From the NCBI GenBank assembly GCA_036524115.1, contig DATDCY010000279.1, positions 1 to 58,146 on the forward strand: 58,146 nt of DNA, in the 5' to 3' direction. The translations under genes were made by a program, and so were the position numbers. The DNA comes from a bacterium. Its GTDB lineage: Bacteria; JAUVQV01; DATDCY01. Under the pieces are notes generated by a model. It did no database searches and was not told where the DNA came from. It saw only the letters and a program-made list of their open reading frames with translations. Shown in pieces: positions 41,052 through 49,867 of the stretch (positions are counted from its first letter, which is position 1; the number at the start of each line of letters is the position of its first letter).

Positions 41052-42650
41052 GTGCGTCGCGGCGCCCTCTGCCTGGTCCTCACCGCGGCGACCTTCGCGA
41101 TCTTCTCCCGCACCGGCGCCAACGAGTTCCTCCTCTACGACGACGCCCAGTACGTCGTCATGAACCCGCGCGTCGCCGGCGGACTCTCTGCGGCGGGAGT
41201 GCGCTGGGCCTTCACGGAATTCCACGCCTACAACTGGCACCCGCTGACGTGGCTCTCGCACATGCTCGACGCGCAGCTCTTCGGCGGCGACCCGCGCGGC
41301 CCGCACCTCGTCAACGCCGGCCTGCACGCGGCCGCGGCGGTGCTGCTGTTCCTCGCCCTGGAGGCGGCGACGGGCGCGCTGGCGGCGCCGGCCTTCGTCG
41401 CGGGCGCGTTCGCCCTGCACCCGCTGCACGTCCAGTCGGTGGCGTGGGCGGCCGAGCGCAAGGACGTGCTCTCGGCCCTCTTCTGGTTCGCGGCCCTGCT
41501 CGCCTGGGTACGCTACGCGCGCCGGCCCGGCCTCGCGCGCTACCTCGCGGCCGTTGCCCTCTTCTCGCTGGGGCTGCTCTCGAAGCCGATGGTCGTGACG
41601 CTGCCGCTCGTGCTGCTGCTCCTGGACTTCTGGCCGCTTGGACGCGCGCCCGGCTTCCCGAAACCGCGGGCGCGAGCCGGCGGGGACGGCAGCTGCCCGG
41701 CCTGGGGTCGCCTCGTCCTGGAGAAGGCGCCGCTCGCGGCGCTCGCCGCGGCGGCGGCCCTGCTGGCGTTGCGCGCCCAGGCCGCGGGCGGGTCGATCAA
41801 CCGCCTGTACCCGGCGTCGCTCCGGGCGGAGAACGCCCTGGTCTCGCTCGTCGCCTACCTCGGCGGGGCGCTCTGGCCCGCCGGCCTCGCCGTCCACTAT
41901 CCCTACCCCGTCGACGGCATCCCGTGGTGGGGCGCCGCCGGCGCCGCCCTCCTGCTGGCGGGGGTCACGGCGGCCGCGGCGCGCCGGCTGCGCGACGCGC
42001 CCTGGATGGCCACGGGCTGGGGCTGGTACCTGGTGACGCTGCTGCCGGTCATCGGGATCGTCCAGGTCGGCAACCAGGCCAGGGCCGACCGCTACACCTA
42101 CCTGCCGCTGACAGGCGTCTTCCTGGCCGTCGCGTGGGGCTGCGGCGGCGTCGCGCGGCGATTCCGCCGTGGCCGCGCCGTCGCCGCCGCCGCGTGCGCC
42201 CTGCTGGCGGCGTGGGCCGCCGCCTCGTGGGCGCAGATCGGCTACTGGCACGACGGCGTCACACTCTTCACCCGCTCGCTCGCGGTCACGCGGGACAACG
42301 GCGACGCGCGCTACCAGCTGGGGCAGGCCCTGCTGCGCCAGGGGAGGTTCCCCGAGGCGCTGGCCCAGTTGACGCGGTCCGTGGAGCTGAACCCCGCGGA
42401 CCCGCACGCGCAGAACGACCTCGGGGTGGCGCTCTCGCGCACGGGAGGCCGCGCGGCCGCGGTCGCGGCGTTCAGGCGCGCCATCGAGCTCTCGCCGACG
42501 TACGCGGACCCGTACCTGAACCTCGCGACGGCGCTCCTTTCGCTGGGCGAGCGGACGCAGGCGCTCTCGGTCTGGCGGGAGCTGCGCGCGGTGGACCCCG
42601 AGGCCGCGGAGCGCCTCGCGCCGTTCGTCGGCGCGGGGGGGGCGCCGTGA
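41052..42650 (+). CDS. TMTC/PMT-like membrane glycosyltransferase with TPRs, copy 3
   Basis: A 532-residue paralogue with YDDAQYV in the first loop, NWHPLTWLSHMLDAQLFGG, HPLHVQSVAWAAERKDVLS, KPMVVTLPLVLLLLDFWPLGR and DRYTYLPLTGV. The TPR section is shorter (about 420-530; ELNPADPHAQNDLGVALSRTG is the clearest repeat). It starts with GTG after GCGAGGG and overlaps copy 4 by four bases. Confidence 0.8.
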   Translation: MRRGALCLVLTAATFAIFSRTGANEFLLYDDAQYVVMNPRVAGGLSAAGVRWAFTEFHAYNWHPLTWLSHMLDAQLFGGDPRGPHLVNAGLHAAAAVLLFLALEAATGALAAPAFVAGAFALHPLHVQSVAWAAERKDVLSALFWFAALLAWVRYARRPGLARYLAAVALFSLGLLSKPMVVTLPLVLLLLDFWPLGRAPGFPKPRARAGGDGSCPAWGRLVLEKAPLAALAAAAALLALRAQAAGGSINRLYPASLRAENALVSLVAYLGGALWPAGLAVHYPYPVDGIPWWGAAGAALLLAGVTAAAARRLRDAPWMATGWGWYLVTLLPVIGIVQVGNQARADRYTYLPLTGVFLAVAWGCGGVARRFRRGRAVAAAACALLAAWAAASWAQIGYWHDGVTLFTRSLAVTRDNGDARYQLGQALLRQGRFPEALAQLTRSVELNPADPHAQNDLGVALSRTGGRAAAVAAFRRAIELSPTYADPYLNLATALLSLGERTQALSVWRELRAVDPEAAERLAPFVGAGGAP

Positions 42651-44203
42651 GAGCCGCGCCGGCCGCCGGCGCGGCGCTGCTGCTGCTGGTGCTGGTGCTC
42701 GTCTGCTTCCTGCCCGTCCTGGACAACGGCTTCGTCAACTACGACGACGACAAGTACGTCACGGCCAACGCGAACCTGGACGCGGGGGCGGCGCACATCG
42801 CCCGCTGGGCGTTCACCGGCTTCACCGCGTCCAACTGGCACCCGCTCACCTGGCTCTCGCACGCGCTCGACGTCGCCCTCTTCGGCAGGGTGCCGCGCTG
42901 GCACCACCTCGTCAGCCTCCTGCTCCACGTCGCGAACACGCTGGCGCTCTTCCTGCTGCTGCGCCGGCTGACCGGGGCGGTCTGGAGCAGCGCCTTCGCG
43001 GCGGGGGTCTTCGGCGTCCACCCGCTGCACGTCGAGTCCGTCGCCTGGGTGGCCGAGCGCAAGGACCTGCTCGCCGGGCTTTGCCTGTGGCTGGCGCTCC
43101 TGGCGTACCGGCGCTATCTGGCGCGCAAGAGCGCGCCGCGCTACCTCGCCGTGCTGCTCCTGCACGGGCTCGGGCTGATGGCGAAGCCGATGCTGGTGAC
43201 CCTGCCCGCCGTGCTGCTGCTGCTCGATTTCTGGCCGCTCGGGAGGCTGCGCCCGGGCGCGGCGTCGGGCGGCGGCGCCGGTGGCCGCGAGCCGCCGGCA
43301 CGGGTGCTCGCGGAGAAGCTCCCCTTCCTCGCGCTGTCGGTCGCGTCGGTCGCCGTGACGCTCGTGGCGCAGGCCCGGGGCGGGGCGATGAAGAGCCTCG
43401 AGGAGTACCCCCTCGCGCAGCGCGCCGGCAACGCGCTGGTCAGCCTGGCGCGCTATCTCGACAAGGCGCTCTGGCCGCGCGACCTCGCCGTCTTCTACCC
43501 GCACCCGGGCGCAGCGCTCGGCACGGCGGCGGTCCTTGCGGCCGCGGCGGCGCTCGTCGCCGTCACGCTCATGGCCGTGCGCGGCGCGCGCAGCCGGCCG
43601 CACCTGGCCGCCGGATGGCTCTGGTACCTGGTCACGCTCTCGCCGGTGCTGGGCGTCGTCCAGGTCGGTGCGCAGGCGATGGCGGATCGCTACATGTACA
43701 TCCCGCTCGCGGGGCCGGCGATCGCCGCCGCCTGGTGGCTCGCCGCCGCGGTGCGGCGCAGCAGGCACGGCGAAGCGCTGGCCGCCGCGGCGTGCACGGC
43801 GATCCTCCTCGTCCTCGGCGCCCAGGCGCGCAGCCAGGTCGGCGTCTGGCGCTCGAGCGTCACGCTCTTCGAGCACGCCCTGGTCGCGACGCGCGAGAAC
43901 TACGTGGCGCACGACAACCTGGCCGTCGCCCTCGCCGAGGCAGGGCGCACGCGCGAGGCGCTGCTCCACGCCCTGCAGGCCCAGCGCATCCGACCCGACC
44001 GGGAGCCGGGGCGCTACCTGGACCTCGCCCGCGCGCTGATGGGGCAGCGGTTGTACCCGGAGGCGGTGGAGGCCCTCGGGATCGCCCAGCGCATGCTGCC
44101 GGGCGACGACCAGGTCCGCCAGCTCATGGTCGTGGCGCGCGCGACGGCACTGAGGCATGCGCCCGCCGGCCCGCCCGTCTCGCCTGCCCCGCCGGGCCGC
44201 TGA
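42647..44203 (+). CDS. TMTC/PMT-like membrane glycosyltransferase with TPRs, copy 4
   Basis: A 518-residue paralogue with NYDDDKYV in the first loop, NWHPLTWLSHALDVALFG, GVHPLHVESVAWVAERKDLLA, KPMLVTLPAVLLLLDFWPLGRL and DRYMYIPLAGP. The C-terminal TPR region is the shortest of the array (about 420-500) and ends in a proline-rich tail. The GTG start lies inside the stop of copy 3 (GTGA), so the two are translationally coupled. It is the last gene of the array; the cyclase gene follows after 92 bases. Confidence 0.8.
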   Translation: MRAAPAAGAALLLLVLVLVCFLPVLDNGFVNYDDDKYVTANANLDAGAAHIARWAFTGFTASNWHPLTWLSHALDVALFGRVPRWHHLVSLLLHVANTLALFLLLRRLTGAVWSSAFAAGVFGVHPLHVESVAWVAERKDLLAGLCLWLALLAYRRYLARKSAPRYLAVLLLHGLGLMAKPMLVTLPAVLLLLDFWPLGRLRPGAASGGGAGGREPPARVLAEKLPFLALSVASVAVTLVAQARGGAMKSLEEYPLAQRAGNALVSLARYLDKALWPRDLAVFYPHPGAALGTAAVLAAAAALVAVTLMAVRGARSRPHLAAGWLWYLVTLSPVLGVVQVGAQAMADRYMYIPLAGPAIAAAWWLAAAVRRSRHGEALAAAACTAILLVLGAQARSQVGVWRSSVTLFEHALVATRENYVAHDNLAVALAEAGRTREALLHALQAQRIRPDREPGRYLDLARALMGQRLYPEAVEALGIAQRMLPGDDQVRQLMVVARATALRHAPAGPPVSPAPPGR

Positions 44204-44295
44204 CGCCAACGGCCGCGGCGGAACGCTTGACGAATGCACCGGCGGCTTCTACCTTCCGGGGAGGTCCGCCGCCGGCCGGGAGGTGATCCTTCAGA

Positions 44296-46350
44296 GTGCC
44301 TGTTCCGTCGAAGAAGCCTGCGAGAGCGCCCTCTGGCCCGTCGGGCCTGGCGCGCGTCGCCGTCGCCGCCCACTGCCTCGTCGTCGCCGTGGCGGCGGTG
44401 CTCGCCCTCTGGCGACCCGCGCCGGTCGAGGAACGCATCGAGGGCCCGCTCCTCGACCTGCGCTTCCACGCGCGCAACGCCTGGTGGCAGCTCACGGGGG
44501 CCGACGCCGACTGGCGCCGGCGGCCGCGCGCGGGCGGCGGCTCGGCGACCCAGTCCCCGCGCGTCGTCGTCGTCGCGATCGACAAGGCGAGCGAGGACCG
44601 CTACGGCGCCTGGCCCTGGCACTCCGTGCGCATCAGCGCGCTGCTCCAGAGGATCGCCGGCGGCGGGCCGCGGGCGATCGCGCTCGCGCTCGCCCCGCCC
44701 GGGGAGGGCGAGCCGTGGGAGGACCGCAGCTTCGTCGAGGCGCTCTCGGGGCTGCGCGGCCGGATCGCGGTCGGCGTCGACTTCAGGACCGGGACGGCGC
44801 GCGCGGGCGAGGACCCGGCATGGCTCGGCGAGTCGGTGATCACGCGCGTCGAGCAGCCGCGGCTGCTCGAGCCGCTGGAGGCCGCGGGCCCGCTGCCGGG
44901 GTACGGGCCGGCCGCGCGGGCCGCGTCGGTGGGTCACGCGCGCTACGAGCGCGACGGCAGGGGCGTGGCGCGCCGGGAGATCCTCTACCTGCGCTACGAC
45001 GGCGCCTTGGTCCCGTCGCTCGCCCTGCAGGCCGCGCGCCTCGCCGAGGGGCTGCCGGCCGGCGCGGTGGGGATCCGCGGAGACGGGTCTGTCTCGTTGG
45101 GCGGCACGACGATCCCCGCCGACCGGCGCGGGCGGCTCACCGTCAACTACTACGGCCCCGAGGGGTCGCTGCCGCGATACGCGGCGACGGCGGTCCTCGA
45201 GGGCGACACGGACCCCGGCGCCTTCGAGGGCGCGGTCGTCTTCGTCGGCACGACCGGCATCGCCTCGTACGACCTCGTCGGGACCCCGTTCACGGACGAG
45301 CTGCCCGACGTGGAGCGCAGCGCCACCGTCGCGGCGAACATCCTCCGCCGCGACTTCCGCCGCGAGGCCTCCCCGGGCCTCAACGTCCTGGTGGTGCTCG
45401 CCGCGGGCGCCGCTGTCCCCCTGCTCTGCCGCGGGCGCCGCGGCGCGCTCTCGCTGCTGGCCCTGGCCGCGCTGGCGGCGGCGCTCGCCGCCGGCGCCAC
45501 CGGGCTCTTCCTGCGCGGGGTCGACGTGGCGCTGTGCTATCCGCTCGCGCTCGTCCTGGCCACCGGTGGCGCGACCGTCGCGCGCCAGTTCCAGGCGCAG
45601 CGGCGGGTTGCGCGCCGCATGCGGGGGCTGTTCTCGAGCTACGTCACCGAGCGCGTCGTCGAGCGGCTCATCGCGGACCCGGCGATGGCGCGGCTCGGCG
45701 GGGAGCGCCGCGAGGTGTCCATCCTCTTCGCGGACATCCGGGGCTTCACCGGCTTCTCCGAGAAACACCCGCCCGAGCGCGTCGTCGCGACGCTCAACGA
45801 GTACCTCGGGGCCATGACCGAGGTCGTCTTCCGCTGGGAGGGGACCCTCGACAAGTTCATCGGGGACACCATCCTCGCCTTCTGGGGCGCGCCGCTGCCG
45901 CAGGAGGACCACGCCGAGCGCGCGCTGCGCTGCGCCCTGCACCTGTGCTCCCGGCTCGACCGGCTCAACGCCGCGTGGACCGCGGCGGGACGGCCTCCGC
46001 TCGAGATCGGCATCGGGGTGACCAGCGGCACCGTGCTCGTGGGCAACATCGGCGCCGAGGGCAAGAAGATGGACTACACCGTCATCGGCGACCAGGTGAA
46101 CCTCTGCTCGCGCGTCGAGGAGCTGACGAAGCCGCTGCGCGCCCGGATCCTCATCGCGGCGGGCACGTTCGAACGCCTGCGACCGCTGCTCGCAGGCCGG
46201 GGCTTCGGGCACGTCGTCCTCGAGGGCCCCGTGCAGGTCGCCGTCAAGGGCAGGGAGGAAGCCGTCGGCGTCTACCGCGTCACGCCGCGGGACCACGGCG
46301 AGCCGTCCGAGGTCATCGGCGGGGGCGACGTGCCGCAACCCGGGGGGTGA
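44296..46350 (+). CDS. CHASE2-domain adenylate/guanylate cyclase
   Basis: A 684-residue membrane protein with an N-terminal helix (about 20-42), an extracytoplasmic CHASE2 sensor domain (about 45-370, with VVVVAIDKASEDRYGAWPW and VFVGTTGIASYDLVGTPF), two or three transmembrane helices (about 370-430) and a class III cyclase domain. The two metal-binding aspartates are D480 in FADIRGFTGF and D524 in KFIGDTILAFWG. GKKMDYTVIGDQVNLCSRVE also fits. It would make cyclic AMP or GMP in response to an external signal. GTG is preceded by a GGAGGTGA nine bases upstream. Confidence 0.92.
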   Translation: MPVPSKKPARAPSGPSGLARVAVAAHCLVVAVAAVLALWRPAPVEERIEGPLLDLRFHARNAWWQLTGADADWRRRPRAGGGSATQSPRVVVVAIDKASEDRYGAWPWHSVRISALLQRIAGGGPRAIALALAPPGEGEPWEDRSFVEALSGLRGRIAVGVDFRTGTARAGEDPAWLGESVITRVEQPRLLEPLEAAGPLPGYGPAARAASVGHARYERDGRGVARREILYLRYDGALVPSLALQAARLAEGLPAGAVGIRGDGSVSLGGTTIPADRRGRLTVNYYGPEGSLPRYAATAVLEGDTDPGAFEGAVVFVGTTGIASYDLVGTPFTDELPDVERSATVAANILRRDFRREASPGLNVLVVLAAGAAVPLLCRGRRGALSLLALAALAAALAAGATGLFLRGVDVALCYPLALVLATGGATVARQFQAQRRVARRMRGLFSSYVTERVVERLIADPAMARLGGERREVSILFADIRGFTGFSEKHPPERVVATLNEYLGAMTEVVFRWEGTLDKFIGDTILAFWGAPLPQEDHAERALRCALHLCSRLDRLNAAWTAAGRPPLEIGIGVTSGTVLVGNIGAEGKKMDYTVIGDQVNLCSRVEELTKPLRARILIAAGTFERLRPLLAGRGFGHVVLEGPVQVAVKGREEAVGVYRVTPRDHGEPSEVIGGGDVPQPGG

Positions 46351-46365
46351 GGGCCCGCTTCCGCT

Positions 46366-46394
46366 TTGTCTTCGCCTGGCGCCTGTGCTACGGT
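46366..46394 (+). promoter_or_regulatory. Candidate promoter of the selenoprotein gene
   Basis: TTGTCT and TACGGT are separated by 17 bp, with TG one base before the -10 (TGCTACGGT). Transcription would start near 46401, leaving a leader of about 34 bases that includes the GGAGG Shine-Dalgarno. Confidence 0.4.
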
Positions 46395-46434
46395 ACGGGC
46401 AGTGTCTTTCCGACAACGAAGGAGGCAACCGACC

Positions 46435-47256
46435 ATGCTTGAGACTCGCCCCGCCGCGCGACGCACGTTGATCGCGCTCCTGCCGGCCCTGGCCATGCCC
46501 GCCGTGGCCGCCGCCCAGTGCCCGTCCGCCGAGCAGGTGAACGCCAATATTCTCGAGGTCTTCAAGCGCCCGGGGATCGAGGTCAGGAAGGTCTCCCCCT
46601 CGCCCGCCAAGGGCCTGTGCGAGGTCATCGTCTACTTCCAGGGCAAACCGAACGCGCTCTACGTCGACGCGGCCGGCGGCTTCTTCGTCACCGGCCACCT
46701 CATCGACGTCAAGAACGGCAGGGACGTCACCGAGGAGACGCTCTCCGCGCTCAACAGCCTTTCCCCCGAGGACATGAAGAAGGTCGAGGGCCTGGTCGCG
46801 ATGACGGTCGGCACGAAGGGGCCGGTCGTCTACTTCGTGACCGACCCCCAGTGACCGTACTGCAAGAGGGCCGGTGCGGCCCTCAGGGAGCTGGCCGACA
46901 AGGGCGAGGTGCAGGTGAAGGTGCTGCTCTTCCCGCTGGCAATGCACAAGGGCGCGCGCGAGCAGTGCGTCGCGGCGTACTGCGACAAGAAGAGCTTCGA
47001 GGAGCTCGAGAACGGCTACACGTCCGACAACCAGTGCGCGGCGGGGGCGAAGCTCGTCGACGACACCATCGCCCTGCTCTCGTCGAAGGGGGTCTCCGGG
47101 ACGCCGACGTACCTCTTTGCGGACGGGCGCTACCAGTCGGGCGTGCTCGAGGCTGACGGCCTGCGCCAGCGCCTCGGGCTCGCGACGGCGCCCAAGCCCC
47201 CCGCCGAGGGGGCGCCCCCGGCGCCGAAGAAGCCGGCCGCCCCGCCGAAGAAGTAA
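46435..47256 (+). CDS. DsbC/DsbG-type thiol:disulfide protein with selenocysteine (UPYC), UGA read through
   Basis: A 273-residue periplasmic protein if the in-frame UGA at 46852-46854 is read as selenocysteine. A signal peptide (cleavage near VAAAQ) and an N-terminal DsbC-like dimerisation domain (about 30-125) lead into VVYFVTDPQ, then UGA, then PYCKR. This aligns exactly with the CxYC active site of DsbC/DsbG, giving U140 and C143. The same frame continues for 133 codons with a normal thioredoxin-fold remainder, including the cis-proline segment VSGTPTYLF and three more cysteines. A perfect hairpin follows the UGA. Selenocysteine would raise reactivity for isomerising or reducing disulfides. 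The tail after 255 is Pro/Lys-rich. Confidence 0.88.
46852..46884 (+). promoter_or_regulatory. UGA codon and bacterial SECIS-like hairpin
   Basis: After the UGA there are 11 bases, then a perfect 7-bp stem GAGGGCC / GGCCCTC (46866-46884) with the five-base loop GGTGC. The loop begins 18 bases after the UGA and starts with two G residues. Both features fall within the published description of bacterial SECIS elements (loop 16-37 bases from UGA, a G in the first two loop positions). Confidence 0.85.
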
Positions 47257-47266
47257 CCGGCGACGG

Positions 47267-47285
47267 CGCGGCCGCGGCGGCCGCG
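47267..47285. terminator. GC hairpin between convergent genes
   Basis: An 8-bp perfect stem CGCGGCCG / CGGCCGCG with loop CGG lies in the 31-bp gap between the selenoprotein stop and the convergent kinase stop. It could serve both directions; no T-run is present. Confidence 0.4.
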
Positions 47286-47287
47286 AT

Positions 47288-49852
47288 TCAGAGAAGCCGC
47301 GCGAGGGCCTCCTCGAACGCCCTGATGGTGTAGGGCTTGGGGATGAACGCGGCGAAGCCCGCCCCCGGCCAGTCGGCGACGGCGGGGTGGTCCACGTGCC
47401 CGCTCGAGAGCGCCGCGCGCACCCCCGGGTCGATCTCGCGCAGCCGCGCGAGCGCCTCGGGCCCGCCGAGGCCGCCGGGGACCGTCAGGTCGAGCACGAC
47501 GGCGTCGAACGACCGCCCCGCCTCGAGCGCGATCTGGTACTGCACGATGGCCTCTGCGCCCGAGCGCGCCAGCGTCGCTGCGTAACCCAGGCGCCGGAGC
47601 ACCGCGCCCGCCATGTCGAGGACCAGCGGCTCGTCGTCCATCACGAGCACGCGCCCCTTCGCGGGCCCCTCCGGCGCGCGCTCCTCCGGCCCGGAAATGG
47701 ACTGCCCCCCCGGCCCGCCCGCGCCCTCCGGCGCCGGCTCCTCGTCCTCCTCCTCTTCCTCGTCCGGCTCGCGGGCAGACTCCGGCAGGTAGACCGAGAC
47801 CGTCGTGCCCGTGGCGGGGCTGGACTCCGCGGTCATCGTCCCGCCGTGGTTGCGCACGATCGAGAAGCTGACGGCCAGACCGAGCCCGCGGCCCTTCACG
47901 GTGTCCATCTCCTTGGTCGAGAAGTAGGGATCGAAGATCCGGGAGAGGTGGTCGCGCTCGATGCCGCTGCCGCAGTCGTGGAAGTCCAGGCGCAGGTAGC
48001 GGCCGGCCGGGAGCCCCTCGATCCCGCCCTCGGCGACCTGGAGGGCACGCGCGCCCACCCGCAGCTCCCCGCCGCCGGGCATCGCCTCGCGCGCGTTCTG
48101 CACGAGGTTGTGGATCACCTGCCGCATCTGCCCCTCGTCGAACTCGACCGCGGGAAGGTCCTCCGGCAGATCGAAGACGCAGGAGACGTTGGACCCGGTC
48201 GCCGCGAACGAGACGGTCTCCCGCAGCGTGCGCGCGATGCTGGCGACGCGCTTGACGGGGTGCCCGCCCTTGGAGAAGGTGATCAGCTGGCGCGTGAGGT
48301 CCCCCGCGCGCAGCGCCGCCTCCGAGGCGTGGTCGAGGGCCTCCGCCGCGTCGGGAATCGTCCCGGCGAAGAGCCGCGCCAGGTCGAGGTTCCCGAGGAT
48401 GATCGTGAGCAGGTTGTTGAAGTCGTGCGCCAGGCCGCCGGCGAGCACGCCGATGGACTCGAGCTTCTGCGCCCGGATCCGCTCCTCCTCGAGGCGGCGC
48501 TGCGCCGCGAGGTCGGTGGTGATGCCGACCATCGCGATGGGGCGGCCCGCGTCGTCGCGGACGAGCGAGGCGGTCAGCCAGAAGGCAGCGCGCTGCCCGT
48601 CCTTCGTCCCGGTAACCTCGCCGGCCCAGGAGCCGGCCCGCATGATCCCGGGCATGATCATGCTCGCGACCCGCTCCGGGAACTGGTGCATCTCGGCCAC
48701 CCCCCTGCCGATGTACGCGCCGGGGTCGGGGCCCCACGTCGTGCGGCCCGCGGGGTTGACGTAGAGGATCCGGCCGTCGAGCCCGACGATGTAGAAGCCC
48801 TCCGCGGCGCCCTCCACCGCCGCGGCGAACAGGCGCAGGCGGTCCTCGTTGCGGGTGCGATCCGTCACGTCGCGCAGCAGGGCGCACGTCCAGAGCCGCC
48901 CGCCGCGCTCCACGGCCGACATCGCCAGCTCCATCGGGAAGCTCTCGCCGTCGCTGCGCCTGCCCTGGGTGACGAGGCGCCGTCCGGCGGGCACGCCCCG
49001 CCCGCCGCCCAGCCATGCGCGGTGCTCTGCGGCCAGGTCCCCGGCCTTGTCCGGGGGGACGAGCAACGCAATGGCCTCGCGCCCGAGCACGTCCGCCGCG
49101 GGGTGACCGAATATCCGCTCCGCCGCCGTGTTCCAGTAGCGCACCCGTCCCTCCGGATCGAGCATCACGATCGCGTCCGGCACCGCCGCGGCGATCGACG
49201 CGAGCAGCCCCTGGCTCTCGCGCAGCTCGGCGTCAGCCCGCGCGCGTCCTGCGGCCTCCGCCTCCAGGCGCGCATGGCTGAGCGTCAGGTCGTGCCGTAG
49301 CGCGATCTCCTGCGCGATGCGCCGCCGGTTCAGCCAGTTCACGAGGACGAGCGCGCCGAGGAACGCCGCGAACAGGACGACCTCCACGGCGGTGGAGCCG
49401 CCGGGAAGCGGCGCGCCGGGGAAGAGCATCGGGCCCACATACGCGGCGAACGTGGCGCCGGCGACCGCGGAGGCGACCGCCGGGCCGGCCGGGACCAGCC
49501 CCAGGACCGTGACCGCCACGAGCACCAGGCCGATCACGTACGGCGACTCATGCCCGCCGAACTCCAGGATCATCGCCTCGAGGACGGCGACGGACGCCAG
49601 CACTCCCAGGAGGATCGCCGCCCGGACCGTCGCCCGGGGCCGCGGCCGTCGCAGGAAGAGCCCCACGGCGACGAGCCAGGCCGAGACCGCGCACCGGTAG
49701 GCGAGGAAGCGCAGCGCGCGCCCCGGGACGGCGTAAAAATCGAGCGGGCCGAGCGCCAGGCACATGGCGGCCCCGATGAAGGCCGTCCGGGCCGCCCACT
49801 CCTGGACGATCCGGTCGAGTTCCCGTCGGACGCCGGCCGACTTCTGTTCCAC
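47288..49852 (-). CDS. Membrane hybrid histidine kinase with PAS domains and receiver
   Basis: An 854-residue protein. About six transmembrane helices fill residues 25-185, forming an integral sensor with no large loop. A coiled coil (about 185-215) precedes two PAS domains (about 215-330 and 345-460). The dimerisation domain has LAHDFNNLL with phospho-acceptor H476, followed by an ATPase domain (NLVQNAREAMPGGG, GRGLGLAVSFSIV), an acidic linker of consecutive Glu/Asp (about 695-705) and a receiver domain with phospho-acceptor D788 in VVLDLTVPG and the lysine of IPKPY. The gene follows the PhnD-like gene on the same strand by 15 bases, suggesting that the binding protein could be its signal source. 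Confidence 0.9.
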   Translation of the reverse strand: MEQKSAGVRRELDRIVQEWAARTAFIGAAMCLALGPLDFYAVPGRALRFLAYRCAVSAWLVAVGLFLRRPRPRATVRAAILLGVLASVAVLEAMILEFGGHESPYVIGLVLVAVTVLGLVPAGPAVASAVAGATFAAYVGPMLFPGAPLPGGSTAVEVVLFAAFLGALVLVNWLNRRRIAQEIALRHDLTLSHARLEAEAAGRARADAELRESQGLLASIAAAVPDAIVMLDPEGRVRYWNTAAERIFGHPAADVLGREAIALLVPPDKAGDLAAEHRAWLGGGRGVPAGRRLVTQGRRSDGESFPMELAMSAVERGGRLWTCALLRDVTDRTRNEDRLRLFAAAVEGAAEGFYIVGLDGRILYVNPAGRTTWGPDPGAYIGRGVAEMHQFPERVASMIMPGIMRAGSWAGEVTGTKDGQRAAFWLTASLVRDDAGRPIAMVGITTDLAAQRRLEEERIRAQKLESIGVLAGGLAHDFNNLLTIILGNLDLARLFAGTIPDAAEALDHASEAALRAGDLTRQLITFSKGGHPVKRVASIARTLRETVSFAATGSNVSCVFDLPEDLPAVEFDEGQMRQVIHNLVQNAREAMPGGGELRVGARALQVAEGGIEGLPAGRYLRLDFHDCGSGIERDHLSRIFDPYFSTKEMDTVKGRGLGLAVSFSIVRNHGGTMTAESSPATGTTVSVYLPESAREPDEEEEEDEEPAPEGAGGPGGQSISGPEERAPEGPAKGRVLVMDDEPLVLDMAGAVLRRLGYAATLARSGAEAIVQYQIALEAGRSFDAVVLDLTVPGGLGGPEALARLREIDPGVRAALSSGHVDHPAVADWPGAGFAAFIPKPYTIRAFEEALARLL

Positions 49853-49867
49853 GGTCGCTACGGCGGG

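Noticed and set aside
46435-46854. A complete 139-residue protein ending at the UGA, followed by a separate small gene from 46909
   Set aside because: The downstream part is in the same frame, encodes the rest of the DsbC thioredoxin fold, has no Shine-Dalgarno, and the stop falls precisely on the active-site cysteine with a hairpin behind it.
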